From an uncultured Pelagibacteraceae bacterium (GTDB lineage: Bacteria; Pseudomonadota; Alphaproteobacteria; Pelagibacterales; Pelagibacteraceae), in assembly GCA_902524115.1 (NCBI GenBank), contig CABZCA010000005.1:32313-96312 (forward strand): a stretch of 64,000 nt of DNA, in the 5' to 3' direction. The position numbers and the translations under genes were made by a program. This document shows, in pieces, positions 1 to 8,217 of this stretch (the first letter of the stretch is position 1; every line of letters starts with the position of its first letter). The notes below the pieces were generated by a model, which was not told where the DNA came from, searched no databases, and was given only the letters and a program-made list of their open reading frames with translations.

Positions 1-199
1 GAGCTGCGTTTCCAATTCCAATTATACCGTCGTCTGTTTCTATTTCACATATCAACCATTCATGAAATCTAAAAGAACCCATAGCGTCTGATTTTTCAAA
101 CAAAAGGTCTGAAGCATTTGTGCAAAAATTATTTTGTGGAGGAACTGTTTTACCATTCCATTGATATACCTTTGTACGAATACTTTTTATTTTGGACAT
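1..199 (-). CDS. Enolase-superfamily sugar-acid dehydratase, N-terminal part (cut by window edge)
   Basis: Reading leftward from an ATG at 199, 66 codons are open to the window edge. The visible protein begins [18 protein letters not shown] and continues into an ATDDGIIG-like stretch ([14 protein letters not shown]), which is the capping-domain start typical of the mandelate racemase subgroup of the enolase superfamily. The [12 protein letters not shown] segment resembles the substrate-loop region of L-rhamnonate dehydratase-type enzymes. The catalytic barrel residues lie outside the window, so the substrate cannot be read. The start codon abuts the stop of the pdxA-like gene, so both are probably on one transcript running leftward. 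It could be any acid-sugar dehydratase or a racemase of this family. Confidence 0.6.
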   Translation of the reverse strand, partial: MSKIKSIRTKVYQWNGKTVPPQNNFCTNASDLLFEKSDAMGSFRFHEWLICEIETDDGIIGIGNAA

Positions 200-1195
200 T
201 TAATTGTTTTTATTTTCTGCCATTGTTAATGCAATTTTGAATGAATTCAAAGTAGGTTCTAAATTTGCTTTATTTTTACCTGCAATATCGAATGCTGTAC
301 CATGAGCAGGAGTGGTAATAGGTACAGGTAAACCTCCTTGAACGGTTACTCCTCGATCAAATCCAAATGCTTTTAAACCTGATTGTAAAGCATCATGATA
401 CATACCAACAATACAATCATAATTTCCATTTTTATAGGCAGTGATAAAAGATGTATCACATGGTAAAGGTCCATCAGCATTAATACCTAGTTTTTTTGCT
501 TCTTCTATTGCAGGTATAATTTCATCCTTTTCCTCTGTTCCAAATTCAGCATGAGGATTTAGTGCCTGAACTGCTACTCTTGGATTTTTAATACCATTTA
601 ATTTCATGGCTTCATTTATAAGTTTAATTGGCTTAATAATTTTTCCCTTTTTTACATGTTCTGGAACTTCTTTTATTGGAATATGTGATGATACCCTTGC
701 AGTCCAAAAATTATCAATAACATTAAACTCGCAAAAAAAATTTTTAACCTCTAACTTTTCGGCCATTAAATGTAATTCATCAGAATATTTATTTCCACCA
801 AGTTTAAGGCTTGTTTTGTTAAATGGTCCAAAGTTTATTGCATGAATTTTATTTTCTTTAGCAAGATCTAAAGCTAAATTTAACGAATCTAAAACGCTTT
901 CTCCCGCCTCTTTAGAGCACTCAGATAATTTATAATTATGATTTTTACCTTTAGAGATATCTAGAAAAAATTTACTACCTTTTGTAAAATCAATATTATC
1001 GAAATCTTCTACAAAATTTAAATTATGTGATTTGCCTGAAATTTTATTTCCACTCTCTAATATATTTTTTTCACCTATGATAATTACATTAGCCTTGTTA
1101 GTGATTTCCTCTGACAATAGTTTTGAGACCAATTCAGGTCCTATACCTGAAGGATCCCCTAAAAGAACTGCTATGTTAATTTTATTTTGAACCAT
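200..1195 (-). CDS. PdxA-family 4-phospho-hydroxyacid dehydrogenase (PdxA2-like)
   Basis: A 331-residue protein of normal PdxA length. The N-terminal LLGDPSGIGPE segment is the family signature, and metal-ligand histidines are seen at H171 (SSHIPIKEV), H215 (LNPHAEFG) and H267 (GMYHDAL). The C-terminal HGTAFDIAGKNKA motif is intact. PdxA proper oxidises 4-phosphohydroxy-L-threonine in vitamin B6 synthesis. Paralogues (PdxA2) do the equivalent NAD-dependent oxidation and decarboxylation of 4-phosphorylated four-carbon sugar acids in catabolic operons. The neighbours (enolase-type dehydratase, tricarboxylate-type transporter, SDR, ROK kinase) favour the catabolic role. No DUF1537 kinase, the usual partner of the threonate/erythronate pathways, is nearby. 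A true B6 biosynthetic PdxA cannot be excluded. Confidence 0.75.
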   Translation of the reverse strand: MVQNKINIAVLLGDPSGIGPELVSKLLSEEITNKANVIIIGEKNILESGNKISGKSHNLNFVEDFDNIDFTKGSKFFLDISKGKNHNYKLSECSKEAGESVLDSLNLALDLAKENKIHAINFGPFNKTSLKLGGNKYSDELHLMAEKLEVKNFFCEFNVIDNFWTARVSSHIPIKEVPEHVKKGKIIKPIKLINEAMKLNGIKNPRVAVQALNPHAEFGTEEKDEIIPAIEEAKKLGINADGPLPCDTSFITAYKNGNYDCIVGMYHDALQSGLKAFGFDRGVTVQGGLPVPITTPAHGTAFDIAGKNKANLEPTLNSFKIALTMAENKNN

Positions 1196-1229
1196 TTTTT
1201 ACTTTACGCTATGTATCAGATTATGTTTA

Positions 1230-1235
1230 TATAAT
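1230..1235 (+). promoter_or_regulatory. Probable -10 box for tctCBA operon
   Basis: A perfect TATAAT lies 34 bases before the tctC start, in the gap between the divergent pdxA-like gene and tctC. No good -35 box is seen at 16-18 bases. The ribosome site AGAGGG lies at about 1259-1264. In such AT-rich DNA a lone TATAAT is weak evidence. Confidence 0.35.
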
Positions 1236-1269
1236 TAAATATAAATTAACTAAAAAAAAGAGGGAAATT

Positions 1270-2244
1270 ATGAAAAAAAGTTTTAAACTTTTCTTAGCAG
1301 CTGCATTTCTAGTAACAGAATTTTTCGTTGTTGCACTTCCACTTATGATTACTTCTGCAAAAGCAGATGGTCACCCAATTCAAGCTATTACTCATGCTGG
1401 TTTTGGTGGAGGTACAGACGTAACTACTAGAATGATGCTTTTAAGAGCACGTAGAGTACTTAAACAAGATATGCAATTGGTTAACAAAAAAGGTGGTGGT
1501 GGAGCAGTATCAATGGATTATATGATGAGTCTACCTGCTGACGGACAACACACTTTAACTTGGACTACAGGTCATGCTGTTTCAATGGCGTTAGGTAAAA
1601 CTAAAGTTAAAATAAGTGATATGCAACCACTAGCAAGAGGAACTGACGATCCTCAATTGTTTGTTGTAAATTGTAAAGCAGACATTAAAGACGCTAAAAA
1701 ATTTATTAGTACTCAAAAGTCAAAATCACTTAAATACGGAACAACACATGTTGGTGGAATTGATGATGTTAGTGCTATTGCATTTACAAAAAAAGGTGGA
1801 TTAAAAGATCCAACTATTGTTGCTTATAAAGGTGTAGCTCCAATTAAAACTAACTTAATCAAAGGCGATATTGATGTAGGTGTTTTAAACTTAGGGGAGG
1901 CATTAACAGAAATAAATGACGGAACACTTTGTGTGTCTGTTGTCTTAGCAAATAATAGAATGGCTAAAATTGGAGACTCTCCAACAGCTAAAGAATTAGG
2001 AATACCTGTTTCTTTATCTACTGTTAGAGGTTTTGTAACTAAAAAAGGAGCACCAGCTGAAAGAGTTAAAGAATTAGAAGCTGGCATGATGAAAGCTATG
2101 AGCCATAACTACTACAAAAATTTCTTAACAGAAATTGGTCTTGACGAGACAAGTGTAGTTGGTGCTGATGAATGGGGTAAGCAAATGGAAGAAATGCTTA
2201 CAGAGATGACAGCACAACTTAAAGCTTTGGGTTACATTAATTAG
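1270..2244 (+). CDS. tctC: Tripartite tricarboxylate transporter substrate-binding protein (TctC family)
   Basis: A 324-residue secreted binding protein. The first 32 residues form a signal peptide (MKKS start, hydrophobic core, cleavage near SAKA-D). The mature part has the TctC/Bug layout, with the GFGGGTDVTTRMM loop near the start that binds the carboxylate ligand and a YGTTHVGGIDD loop in the middle. It delivers a carboxylic acid substrate to TctA/TctB in the inner membrane. Bug proteins bind diverse organic acids, so citrate should not be assumed; the sugar-acid enzymes nearby suggest a sugar acid. The gene has a strong AGAGGGAAA ribosome site and is followed by a hairpin at 2291-2310 that separates it from tctB. 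Confidence 0.85.
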   Translation: MKKSFKLFLAAAFLVTEFFVVALPLMITSAKADGHPIQAITHAGFGGGTDVTTRMMLLRARRVLKQDMQLVNKKGGGGAVSMDYMMSLPADGQHTLTWTTGHAVSMALGKTKVKISDMQPLARGTDDPQLFVVNCKADIKDAKKFISTQKSKSLKYGTTHVGGIDDVSAIAFTKKGGLKDPTIVAYKGVAPIKTNLIKGDIDVGVLNLGEALTEINDGTLCVSVVLANNRMAKIGDSPTAKELGIPVSLSTVRGFVTKKGAPAERVKELEAGMMKAMSHNYYKNFLTEIGLDETSVVGADEWGKQMEEMLTEMTAQLKALGYIN

Positions 2245-2265
2245 TCATAAGAAAGTACATTTTTT

Positions 2266-2772
2266 ATGAATAATGTACGAAATAAAAAAAGGGCAAACAA
2301 AAGTTTGCCCTTTTTTTTTAAAGATGAGTTTAAAGTTTCATTTATTATTGTTTTTATCTCAGTAATTTTACTAATAAGTACCTTTTCGTTTGATATTGTT
2401 CCTCCAATTTTAAACAGAGGTATACAACCTGCAACTTTTCCTAAAGCTTTATTAATATTAATAATAAGCTTAACTTTTATTATCTATTATCTATCAATAA
2501 AGAATCCTTGGAAGATAGGAAAAAAATTACCCAAAACATTTTTTTTAACTTTACTTAGTTTTTTAATATTTGTTTTTATTTCAAAGACTTTAGATTTCTT
2601 TTTAGCCATATCAGTATTGTCATTTTTTGTTTCCTATAATTGGGGTGAAAGAAGAATATTTTATTTATTATTAGTAAGTATTATTTTTCCTATTTTGGTT
2701 TTTATTTTTTTTGAAACAATCTTAGGCTTAAGATTTCCTCCAGGAATAATTACTAATCTTTATTATTATTAA
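2266..2772 (+). CDS. tctB: Tripartite tricarboxylate transporter small membrane subunit (TctB family)
   Basis: A 168-residue membrane protein with four predicted hydrophobic segments: the first begins at about residue 24 and the last ends near the C-terminus. The size and position between tctC and tctA identify it as TctB; sequence conservation in this family is low. The ATG at 2266 is the only methionine in frame, so a later ATG start is impossible. Codons 9-18 or so are formed by the terminator-like hairpin at 2291-2310, so the N-terminal RANKSLPFFF is a by-product of the hairpin. Initiation at a non-ATG codon downstream of the hairpin is the alternative. Two bases separate it from tctA. 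Confidence 0.75.
   Translation: MNNVRNKKRANKSLPFFFKDEFKVSFIIVFISVILLISTFSFDIVPPILNRGIQPATFPKALLILIISLTFIIYYLSIKNPWKIGKKLPKTFFLTLLSFLIFVFISKTLDFFLAISVLSFFVSYNWGERRIFYLLLVSIIFPILVFIFFETILGLRFPPGIITNLYYY
2291..2310 (+). terminator. Intrinsic terminator or attenuator after tctC, inside the tctB start region
   Basis: The arms GGGCAAAC (2291-2298) and GTTTGCCC (2303-2310) form a perfect 8-bp stem with an AAAA loop, preceded by A7 and followed by T9. It has the full form of a rho-independent terminator in both directions. It lies 46 bases after the tctC stop and 25 bases into tctB, so it probably allows partial read-through, giving more binding-protein mRNA than permease mRNA. Confidence 0.85.
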
Positions 2773-2773
2773 A

Positions 2774-4246
2774 ATGGATAATCTTTTATTAATGCTGACA
2801 CCTTTATTTAGTTCAAAACTATTGATAGTTTTGCTTTTTGGAACTTTGTTTGGATTGATTCTAGGAGTTCTTCCTGGTTTGGGTCCCACAACAGGAGGAG
2901 CATTAATTTTACCATTTACTATGACGCTAGACCCTTTATCCGCAATAGTATTGTTAACTTCTATTTATTGTGCAGGAACTTATGGAGGAGCAATCACTGC
3001 AGTATTAATTAATACTCCAGGAACTCCAGCAGCCGCAGCCACATGTCTAGATGGATATCCTTTGGCTCAAAAAGGTGAAGCGGGCAGAGCCTTGGGAATG
3101 GCAACTGTATCAAGTACAGTTGGAGGAATTTTTAGTGTTATAATTTTAGTATTTTTTGCACCACTTTTAGCAAAACTTGCTTATGAATTTGGACAACCTG
3201 AATATTTTGCATTAGCAATTTTTGGTTTAACCATGCTTTCTTCTATAGGAGAAGGCAGTCCTATTAAAAACTTAATTGCTGGGGCATTTGGAATTTTAAT
3301 TTCAACTATTGGAAAAGATTTTATGACATCAATAGATAGGTTTACTTATGGAATTAACGAACTCTCCGTCGGTATTGGTTTTATTCCAGTAGTTGTTGGT
3401 TTATTTGCAATTAGTGAAATGCTAACTCAATCAACAATTCTTGATCAAGTATTTAAGAGAGTAGCTTTAAAGGCTGTAAAACTTCCAACTAAAGATGATT
3501 ATAAAAAAACATGGAAAACTATTCTTAGATCAAGCGGAATAGGTTCATTCATTGGAGTTTTGCCGGCTGAAGGTGGAACTGTAGCATCATTAATTGGTTA
3601 TTCAGAGGCTAAAAGATTTTCTAAAAATCCTGAAGAATTTGGTAAAGGATCAATAGAAGGTATTGCTGGTGCAGAAGCTGCAAATAATGCTGCAACTGGT
3701 GGAGCAATGGTACCTACATTAGCACTTGGAATTCCAGGAAGTGCCACGACAGCTGTAATACTAACAGGTTTAATTATTCATGGTGTTAGACCAGGTCCAG
3801 ATTTATTCAGAGAGCAACCTGATTTTTTATATGGCATATTTGGAGCCATGTTAATTGCAAATGTTTTATTTTTTATCTTTGGATTTTTTGGAGCAAAAGT
3901 ATTTGCGAGAATTACCTTAGTTCCTAACAAAATTTTGTGGCCAATGATATTTGCTGTATCTGTTTGTGGAACATATTCACTTAGCCAATCAATTATTGAT
4001 GTTTGGATTATGTTATTTTTTGGAGTACTAGGATTTTTTATGAGAAGATTTGGATTTTCAGTTGTTCCTGTAATTATAGGATTAATTTTAGGAGAGTTAG
4101 TAGAGGGAACTTTAAGACAATCTTTAGTTATTTTTGATGGAAATTGGTTGATGTTTTTAACAAGACCAATAGCTTTAACCTTTTTTATTTTATCTTTAAT
4201 TGCATTGGCTTTTCCTTTATTAAGGTCAAAAAAACAAAAAAAATAA
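2774..4246 (+). CDS. tctA: Tripartite tricarboxylate transporter large membrane subunit (TctA family)
   Basis: A 490-residue polytopic inner-membrane protein, the normal TctA length, with about 11-12 hydrophobic segments. Both halves carry the duplicated family signature: LILGVLPGLGPTTGG at residues 24-40 and SFIGVLPAEGGTVASLIGY near 255-275, the latter followed by the conserved AEAANNAATGGAMVPTLALGIPGSATTA region (given here as residues about 295-325). It is the transport channel driven by a cation gradient that takes substrate from TctC. It starts two bases after tctB and is followed by an SDR gene with a one-base gap, so the SDR and ROK kinase are likely co-transcribed. Confidence 0.9.
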   Translation: MDNLLLMLTPLFSSKLLIVLLFGTLFGLILGVLPGLGPTTGGALILPFTMTLDPLSAIVLLTSIYCAGTYGGAITAVLINTPGTPAAAATCLDGYPLAQKGEAGRALGMATVSSTVGGIFSVIILVFFAPLLAKLAYEFGQPEYFALAIFGLTMLSSIGEGSPIKNLIAGAFGILISTIGKDFMTSIDRFTYGINELSVGIGFIPVVVGLFAISEMLTQSTILDQVFKRVALKAVKLPTKDDYKKTWKTILRSSGIGSFIGVLPAEGGTVASLIGYSEAKRFSKNPEEFGKGSIEGIAGAEAANNAATGGAMVPTLALGIPGSATTAVILTGLIIHGVRPGPDLFREQPDFLYGIFGAMLIANVLFFIFGFFGAKVFARITLVPNKILWPMIFAVSVCGTYSLSQSIIDVWIMLFFGVLGFFMRRFGFSVVPVIIGLILGELVEGTLRQSLVIFDGNWLMFLTRPIALTFFILSLIALAFPLLRSKKQKK

Positions 4247-4247
4247 T

Positions 4248-4997
4248 ATGATTAATTTTGATTTAAAAGATAGAGTTGCAATAGTGACAGGAGGTGCCCA
4301 AGGTTTTGGACTAGCTATTACGGAGAGATTTATTGCCTCTGGAGCAAGTGTTGTAATTTGGGATATAGACAAAGAAGCAATCAAAACCGCAACAAAAAAA
4401 ATTAATTCAGATAAGGTTTCATACCAAATTGTTGATGTTGGAAATTATGAGAATATAGAAAAAAATTTAGCTGAAATTGAAAAAAAACACAAAAAAATTG
4501 ATATTTTCATCAATAATGCAGGAGTTGCAGGAAAAAATACCACGGTAGTCGACTATCCACTTGATGAGTGGAAAAAAGTTATAGACCTAAATCTAAATGC
4601 AGTATTTTATTGTTGTAAAGCCGTAACGCCTTACATGCTTAAAAATAATTATGGAAGAATTGTTAATATTGCCTCTATTGCAGGAAAAGAAGGCAATCCT
4701 AACGCTAGTGCTTACAGCACTTCTAAAGCAGGAGTAATAGGTTTAACAAAGTCATTGGGAAAAGAATTAGCACTAAAAAATATTGCAGTTAATTGTGTTA
4801 CTCCAGCAGCAGCAAAAACTAGAATATTTGATCAAATGACTGAGGAACATATAAATTATATGTTATCTAAAATTCCTAGAAATAAATTTGCAAAAGTTAA
4901 TGAATTAGCATCCCTTGTGACTTGGTTATCAAGTGAAGAAAATTCTTTTTCAACAGCTGCTGTTTTTGATTTGAGTGGTGGAAGAGCAACTTATTGA
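4248..4997 (+). CDS. Short-chain dehydrogenase/reductase (classical SDR)
   Basis: A 249-residue NAD(P)-dependent oxidoreductase. The cofactor motif GGAQGFG is at residues 15-21, NNAG near 88-91, and the Ser-Tyr-Lys catalytic set is in the segment NIASIAGKEGNPNASAYSTSK around residues 140-160. An Asp at the end of beta-strand 2 (VIWDIDKE) suggests NAD(H) preference. The C-terminus GGRATY is slightly unusual because most relatives end in a GG-hydrophobic tail. Position behind tctCBA and before a ROK kinase suggests a sugar or sugar-acid dehydrogenase; the family is too broad for a substrate call. Confidence 0.8.
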   Translation: MINFDLKDRVAIVTGGAQGFGLAITERFIASGASVVIWDIDKEAIKTATKKINSDKVSYQIVDVGNYENIEKNLAEIEKKHKKIDIFINNAGVAGKNTTVVDYPLDEWKKVIDLNLNAVFYCCKAVTPYMLKNNYGRIVNIASIAGKEGNPNASAYSTSKAGVIGLTKSLGKELALKNIAVNCVTPAAAKTRIFDQMTEEHINYMLSKIPRNKFAKVNELASLVTWLSSEENSFSTAAVFDLSGGRATY

Positions 4998-5000
4998 TTT

Positions 5001-5903
5001 ATGCAAATAGGTATTGATGTTGGAGCTACAAAAATTGAAAGTGTAGTTTTAGATGAAAAAGGAAACGAAAGTCACCGTGAGAGAACTGATTGTCCAAAAG
5101 ACTATTTTCAAATTATAAAAACCATTAAAGAAATTAACAAAAAGTTAGAAAAAGAATTTAAAAATGGACTACCGATTGGTGTTTGTCATCCTGGCATTCA
5201 TTCACCTCAAACAGGATTAGTTAAGAACGCTCCTAACTGTTATTGGTTAGAAAAAAAACCATTTCAAAATGATCTAAGAAAAGAATTAGGTAAGGAGGTA
5301 TTTTGTGAAAATGATGCCAATTGCTTTGCTTTGTCTGAAGCTTTAGATGGGGCAGGAAAACATTATAAAATTGTTTATGGAATTATTATTGGCTCTGGGG
5401 TAGGTGGTGGTTTAGTAATAGATAAAAAAATTGTTAGCGGACCAAATGGAGTAGCAGGGGAGTGGGGACATAATCAAATTAACCATTTAATTTCCAAAAA
5501 AGAAAATTTCGAATCTACCAATCTAAGAGAAGGCGAGATTGAGAGTTTTATGTCAGGCTTAAGTTTAGCTAAAAAATTTAATAAGCAATTTAAAAAAAAT
5601 TTAAAAACTAATGAGATCTTTGAACTGTATAGAAAACATGATTTAGATGCAGAAAATTTAATAGATAATTTTAAAGTAAATTTAGCAATGTCCTTATCAA
5701 ATATAATTAACATTCTTGATCCCGATTGTTTCGTTTTTGGCGGGGGTGTTTCAAATGAAATTGATTTTTTAAGTGAAATCGAAACTATTGTAAGAAAATT
5801 TGTAACAGGCAGAGAGTATGAAGGTGTGTTTCTTAAACCAAAGTACGGAGATGCTAGTGGTGTTAGAGGTGCTGCAAGATTAGGAAGAAAATCAATCTAT
5901 TAA
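5001..5903 (+). CDS. ROK-family sugar kinase lacking the zinc-finger cysteines
   Basis: A 300-residue ROK protein. The phosphate-binding motif IDVGATKIE is at residues 4-12, the catalytic Asp is D105 in FCENDAN, and the GSGVGGG motif is at about 131-137. The EWGHN motif (H157) is present, but the CxCGxxGCxE cluster that normally follows it and completes the zinc site is absent: the segment at about 165-182 has no cysteine. No helix-turn-helix precedes the kinase domain, so it is an enzyme and not a ROK repressor. It probably phosphorylates a hexose or a sugar-acid derivative made by the neighbouring SDR. It is the last gene of the tct operon. Confidence 0.8.
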   Translation: MQIGIDVGATKIESVVLDEKGNESHRERTDCPKDYFQIIKTIKEINKKLEKEFKNGLPIGVCHPGIHSPQTGLVKNAPNCYWLEKKPFQNDLRKELGKEVFCENDANCFALSEALDGAGKHYKIVYGIIIGSGVGGGLVIDKKIVSGPNGVAGEWGHNQINHLISKKENFESTNLREGEIESFMSGLSLAKKFNKQFKKNLKTNEIFELYRKHDLDAENLIDNFKVNLAMSLSNIINILDPDCFVFGGGVSNEIDFLSEIETIVRKFVTGREYEGVFLKPKYGDASGVRGAARLGRKSIY

Positions 5904-5962
5904 TACTACAAATCAATTATTAGTTGTATTTTTTTTTCTTGTAGTCTTTTAATAAATCAATC

Positions 5963-5990
5963 TATAATTGTTTTTTTTAAGTTAACTTAA
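5963..5990 (+). promoter_or_regulatory. Probable promoter and palindrome upstream of gtsA
   Basis: TATAAT at 5963-5968 is followed by a perfect 14-base palindrome, TTAAGTTAACTTAA, at 5977-5990, just where transcription would start. A poor -35 (TTGTAG at 5939-5944) has 18-base spacing. The palindrome could be an operator or a 5' mRNA hairpin. A short dyad around 5907-5930 followed by T9 may end the upstream tct transcript but is weak. Confidence 0.4.
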
Positions 5991-6013
5991 TTTAACAAAT
6001 AAGAGGGAAATAT

Positions 6014-7270
6014 ATGAAAAAAATGCTAATTGCTCTAATTGCGTTTGCATTCACTTCTACATCTTCTTTTGCAGGACCAAAAATTGAGGTTTTGCACTGG
6101 TGGACATCAGGTGGTGAAGCAGCTGCACTTAAAGTATTAAAAGATGATTTCGCTGCAAACGGTGGTGAATGGTTAGACATGCCTGTAACAGGCGGTGGTG
6201 GAGATGCTGCCAACGTTGCACTTAAAGCAAGAATAGTTGCAGGAGATCCTCCTTCAGCTTCTCAAATTAAAGGTCCAACAATTCAAGAATACGATCAAGA
6301 GGGTGTTGTTGCTCCATACAACATTGATCCTATTGCTCAATCAGAGGGTTGGGACAGTTTATTAGATCCAATGATTGCTGCAGTTCATAAATGTCAAGAT
6401 AACAGTGGTCCATATTGTGCGGCTCCAGTAAACATTCATAGGATTGATTGGATGTGGGCTAACAAAGCAGTATTCGATGCTAATGGAATTTCAGTTCCTA
6501 CATCTTGGGATGAATTAAATGCAGCAGCAGAAAAACTTCAAGCTGCAGGAATTATTCCTTTTGCTCACGGTGGTCAAGCTTGGCAAGATGCAACAGTTTT
6601 CGAAGCAGTAGCTATGGGTATTGGTGGAAATAACTATTATAAAAACTGTTATGTAGATCTTAAAGAAACTTGTTTAAGAAGTGAGACAACTGTAAAAGTT
6701 TTTGATCAAATGAGAAAACTTCAAGGTTTTACAGATGAAGGTAGTCCAGGAAGAGATTGGAACGTTGCAACTGGAATGGTTATTGAAGGAAAAGCTGGTT
6801 TCCAAATTATGGGTGACTGGGCAAAAGGTGAATTTACTGCTGCTGGAAAAGTACCAGGCGTAGATTACTATTGTGCTGCAACTCCATCTAATAATGGATA
6901 CTTGTACAATGTAGATAGCTTTATATTCTACAAAACAAGTGACCCAGACAAACAAGAAGGTCAAAAATTATTAGCTAAATTAATGATGGGTAAGAATTTC
7001 CAAAAAGTTTTTAACCTATACAAAGGATCAATTCCAGCACGTTTAGATGTACCAATGGATGAATTTGATAAATGTGCAAAAACATCAAATTCTGACATCA
7101 AAACTGCGGGAGCAAGTGGTGGATTAGTTCCAAGTTTTGCTCATGGAATGGCTCAAGGTAATACTATGAAAGCTGCTTTACAAGACGTGATTACAGAACA
7201 TTTTAATTCTGACATGTCTTCTGTTGATGCAGCAAATGCTTTGGCTGATTCAGTTTTAGACAATATGTAA
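6014..7270 (+). CDS. gtsA: ABC glucose/mannose-type substrate-binding protein (GtsA-like)
   Basis: A 418-residue periplasmic binding protein with a 20-residue signal peptide ending near SFA-GPK. The mature protein matches the Pseudomonas GtsA type closely in motif order: EVLHWWTSGGE at the start, a glycine-rich TGGGGDAA loop, AGDPPSASQIKGP, APVNIHRIDWMW, and IPFAHGGQAWQD. These aromatic and charged residues line the sugar site in that group, so glucose or a related aldohexose is the likely ligand. Six cysteines occur in the mature part (for example KCQDNSGPYC), suggesting disulfides. It has a strong AGAGGGAAA ribosome site and is followed by a terminator-like hairpin before gtsB. Confidence 0.85.
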   Translation: MKKMLIALIAFAFTSTSSFAGPKIEVLHWWTSGGEAAALKVLKDDFAANGGEWLDMPVTGGGGDAANVALKARIVAGDPPSASQIKGPTIQEYDQEGVVAPYNIDPIAQSEGWDSLLDPMIAAVHKCQDNSGPYCAAPVNIHRIDWMWANKAVFDANGISVPTSWDELNAAAEKLQAAGIIPFAHGGQAWQDATVFEAVAMGIGGNNYYKNCYVDLKETCLRSETTVKVFDQMRKLQGFTDEGSPGRDWNVATGMVIEGKAGFQIMGDWAKGEFTAAGKVPGVDYYCAATPSNNGYLYNVDSFIFYKTSDPDKQEGQKLLAKLMMGKNFQKVFNLYKGSIPARLDVPMDEFDKCAKTSNSDIKTAGASGGLVPSFAHGMAQGNTMKAALQDVITEHFNSDMSSVDAANALADSVLDNM

Positions 7271-7283
7271 AAATATAAAAATT

Positions 7284-7310
7284 AAGGCCACCTAAAATTT
7301 AGGTGGCCTT
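7284..7310 (+). terminator. Strong intrinsic terminator between gtsA and gtsB
   Basis: The arms AAGGCCACCTAAA (7284-7296) and TTTAGGTGGCCTT (7298-7310) are perfectly complementary and are followed by T7 (9 T including the stem end). It lies 14 bases after the gtsA stop and 31 bases before gtsB. Since gtsB has no evident promoter of its own, read-through probably supplies the permease genes at a lower level. Confidence 0.9.
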
Positions 7311-7341
7311 TTTTTTTAATCAAAATTAGAAAATATTTATA

Positions 7342-8217
7342 ATGCTCAAGTGGTTAGAAAAAAACCTACCTAAAATCGTAATGGCGCCAGCTGTTGGATT
7401 AATTGGTTGGTTTGTCTATGGTTTTGTACTTTGGACTTTATATATATCTTTTACAAATTCTAAAATCTTACCCAAATACGAGCTTTGGGGAGTTGGACAA
7501 TATGTTAAACTTTGGGGTTCTAGAAAATGGCTTATTGCAGTAGATAACTTACTTATTTTCACAGCGTTGTTCTTAATTTTTTGTGTTGTGATTGGAATTA
7601 TTCTTGCAATATTTTTAGATCAAAAAATTAGAGCTGAAGGTGTCTTAAGAACTATTTATCTATATCCTATGGCTTTATCTTTCATAGTTACTGGAACTGC
7701 TTGGAAGTGGATTTTAAATCCAACACTCGGTATCCAAAAAATGTTTATCGATTGGGGTTTTGAAAATTTCACATTTGATTGGTTAGTAAATAGAGAAATG
7801 GCAATCTACACCATTGTGATTGCAGGTGTTTGGCAATCTGCTGGATTCGTAATGGCATTATTTCTAGCTGGATTGAGATCAGTTGAAGATGAAATTGTGA
7901 AAGCAGCTAAAATAGATGGTGCAAATTTATTTACAGTTTATTGGAAAATTTTACTTCCTATGATGAGGCCAGTCTTTTTTACAAGTTTTGTGATTTTAGT
8001 TCACATTTCTATAAAAAGTTATGATCTTATAGTTGCGCTAACCCAGGGTGGACCTGGTATATCAACAACTATGCCTGCCTTATATATGACCCAAACTGCA
8101 TTCCATAAAAGTCAAGTTGGTTTGTCAGCCGCGAGTGCAATCATGATGTTTATGGCTGTAGCGGCAGTAATTATCCCGTATTTATATTCTGAGCTAAGGA
8201 GAGAAAATGCAAGATAA
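7342..8217 (+). CDS. gtsB: ABC sugar transporter permease (GtsB-like, MalF type)
   Basis: A 291-residue inner-membrane permease with six hydrophobic segments. The EAA loop that contacts the ATPase is seen as EIVKAAKIDGANLFTVYWKI at roughly residues 187-206, followed by LLPMMRP. The short N-terminus and single periplasmic loop of moderate length match GtsB/UgpA-type rather than E. coli MalF proteins. It forms the channel with the next gene product. The start ATG lies 31 bases after the terminator hairpin; the 3' end overlaps gtsC by 11 bases, indicating coupled translation. Confidence 0.85.
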   Translation: MLKWLEKNLPKIVMAPAVGLIGWFVYGFVLWTLYISFTNSKILPKYELWGVGQYVKLWGSRKWLIAVDNLLIFTALFLIFCVVIGIILAIFLDQKIRAEGVLRTIYLYPMALSFIVTGTAWKWILNPTLGIQKMFIDWGFENFTFDWLVNREMAIYTIVIAGVWQSAGFVMALFLAGLRSVEDEIVKAAKIDGANLFTVYWKILLPMMRPVFFTSFVILVHISIKSYDLIVALTQGGPGISTTMPALYMTQTAFHKSQVGLSAASAIMMFMAVAAVIIPYLYSELRRENAR

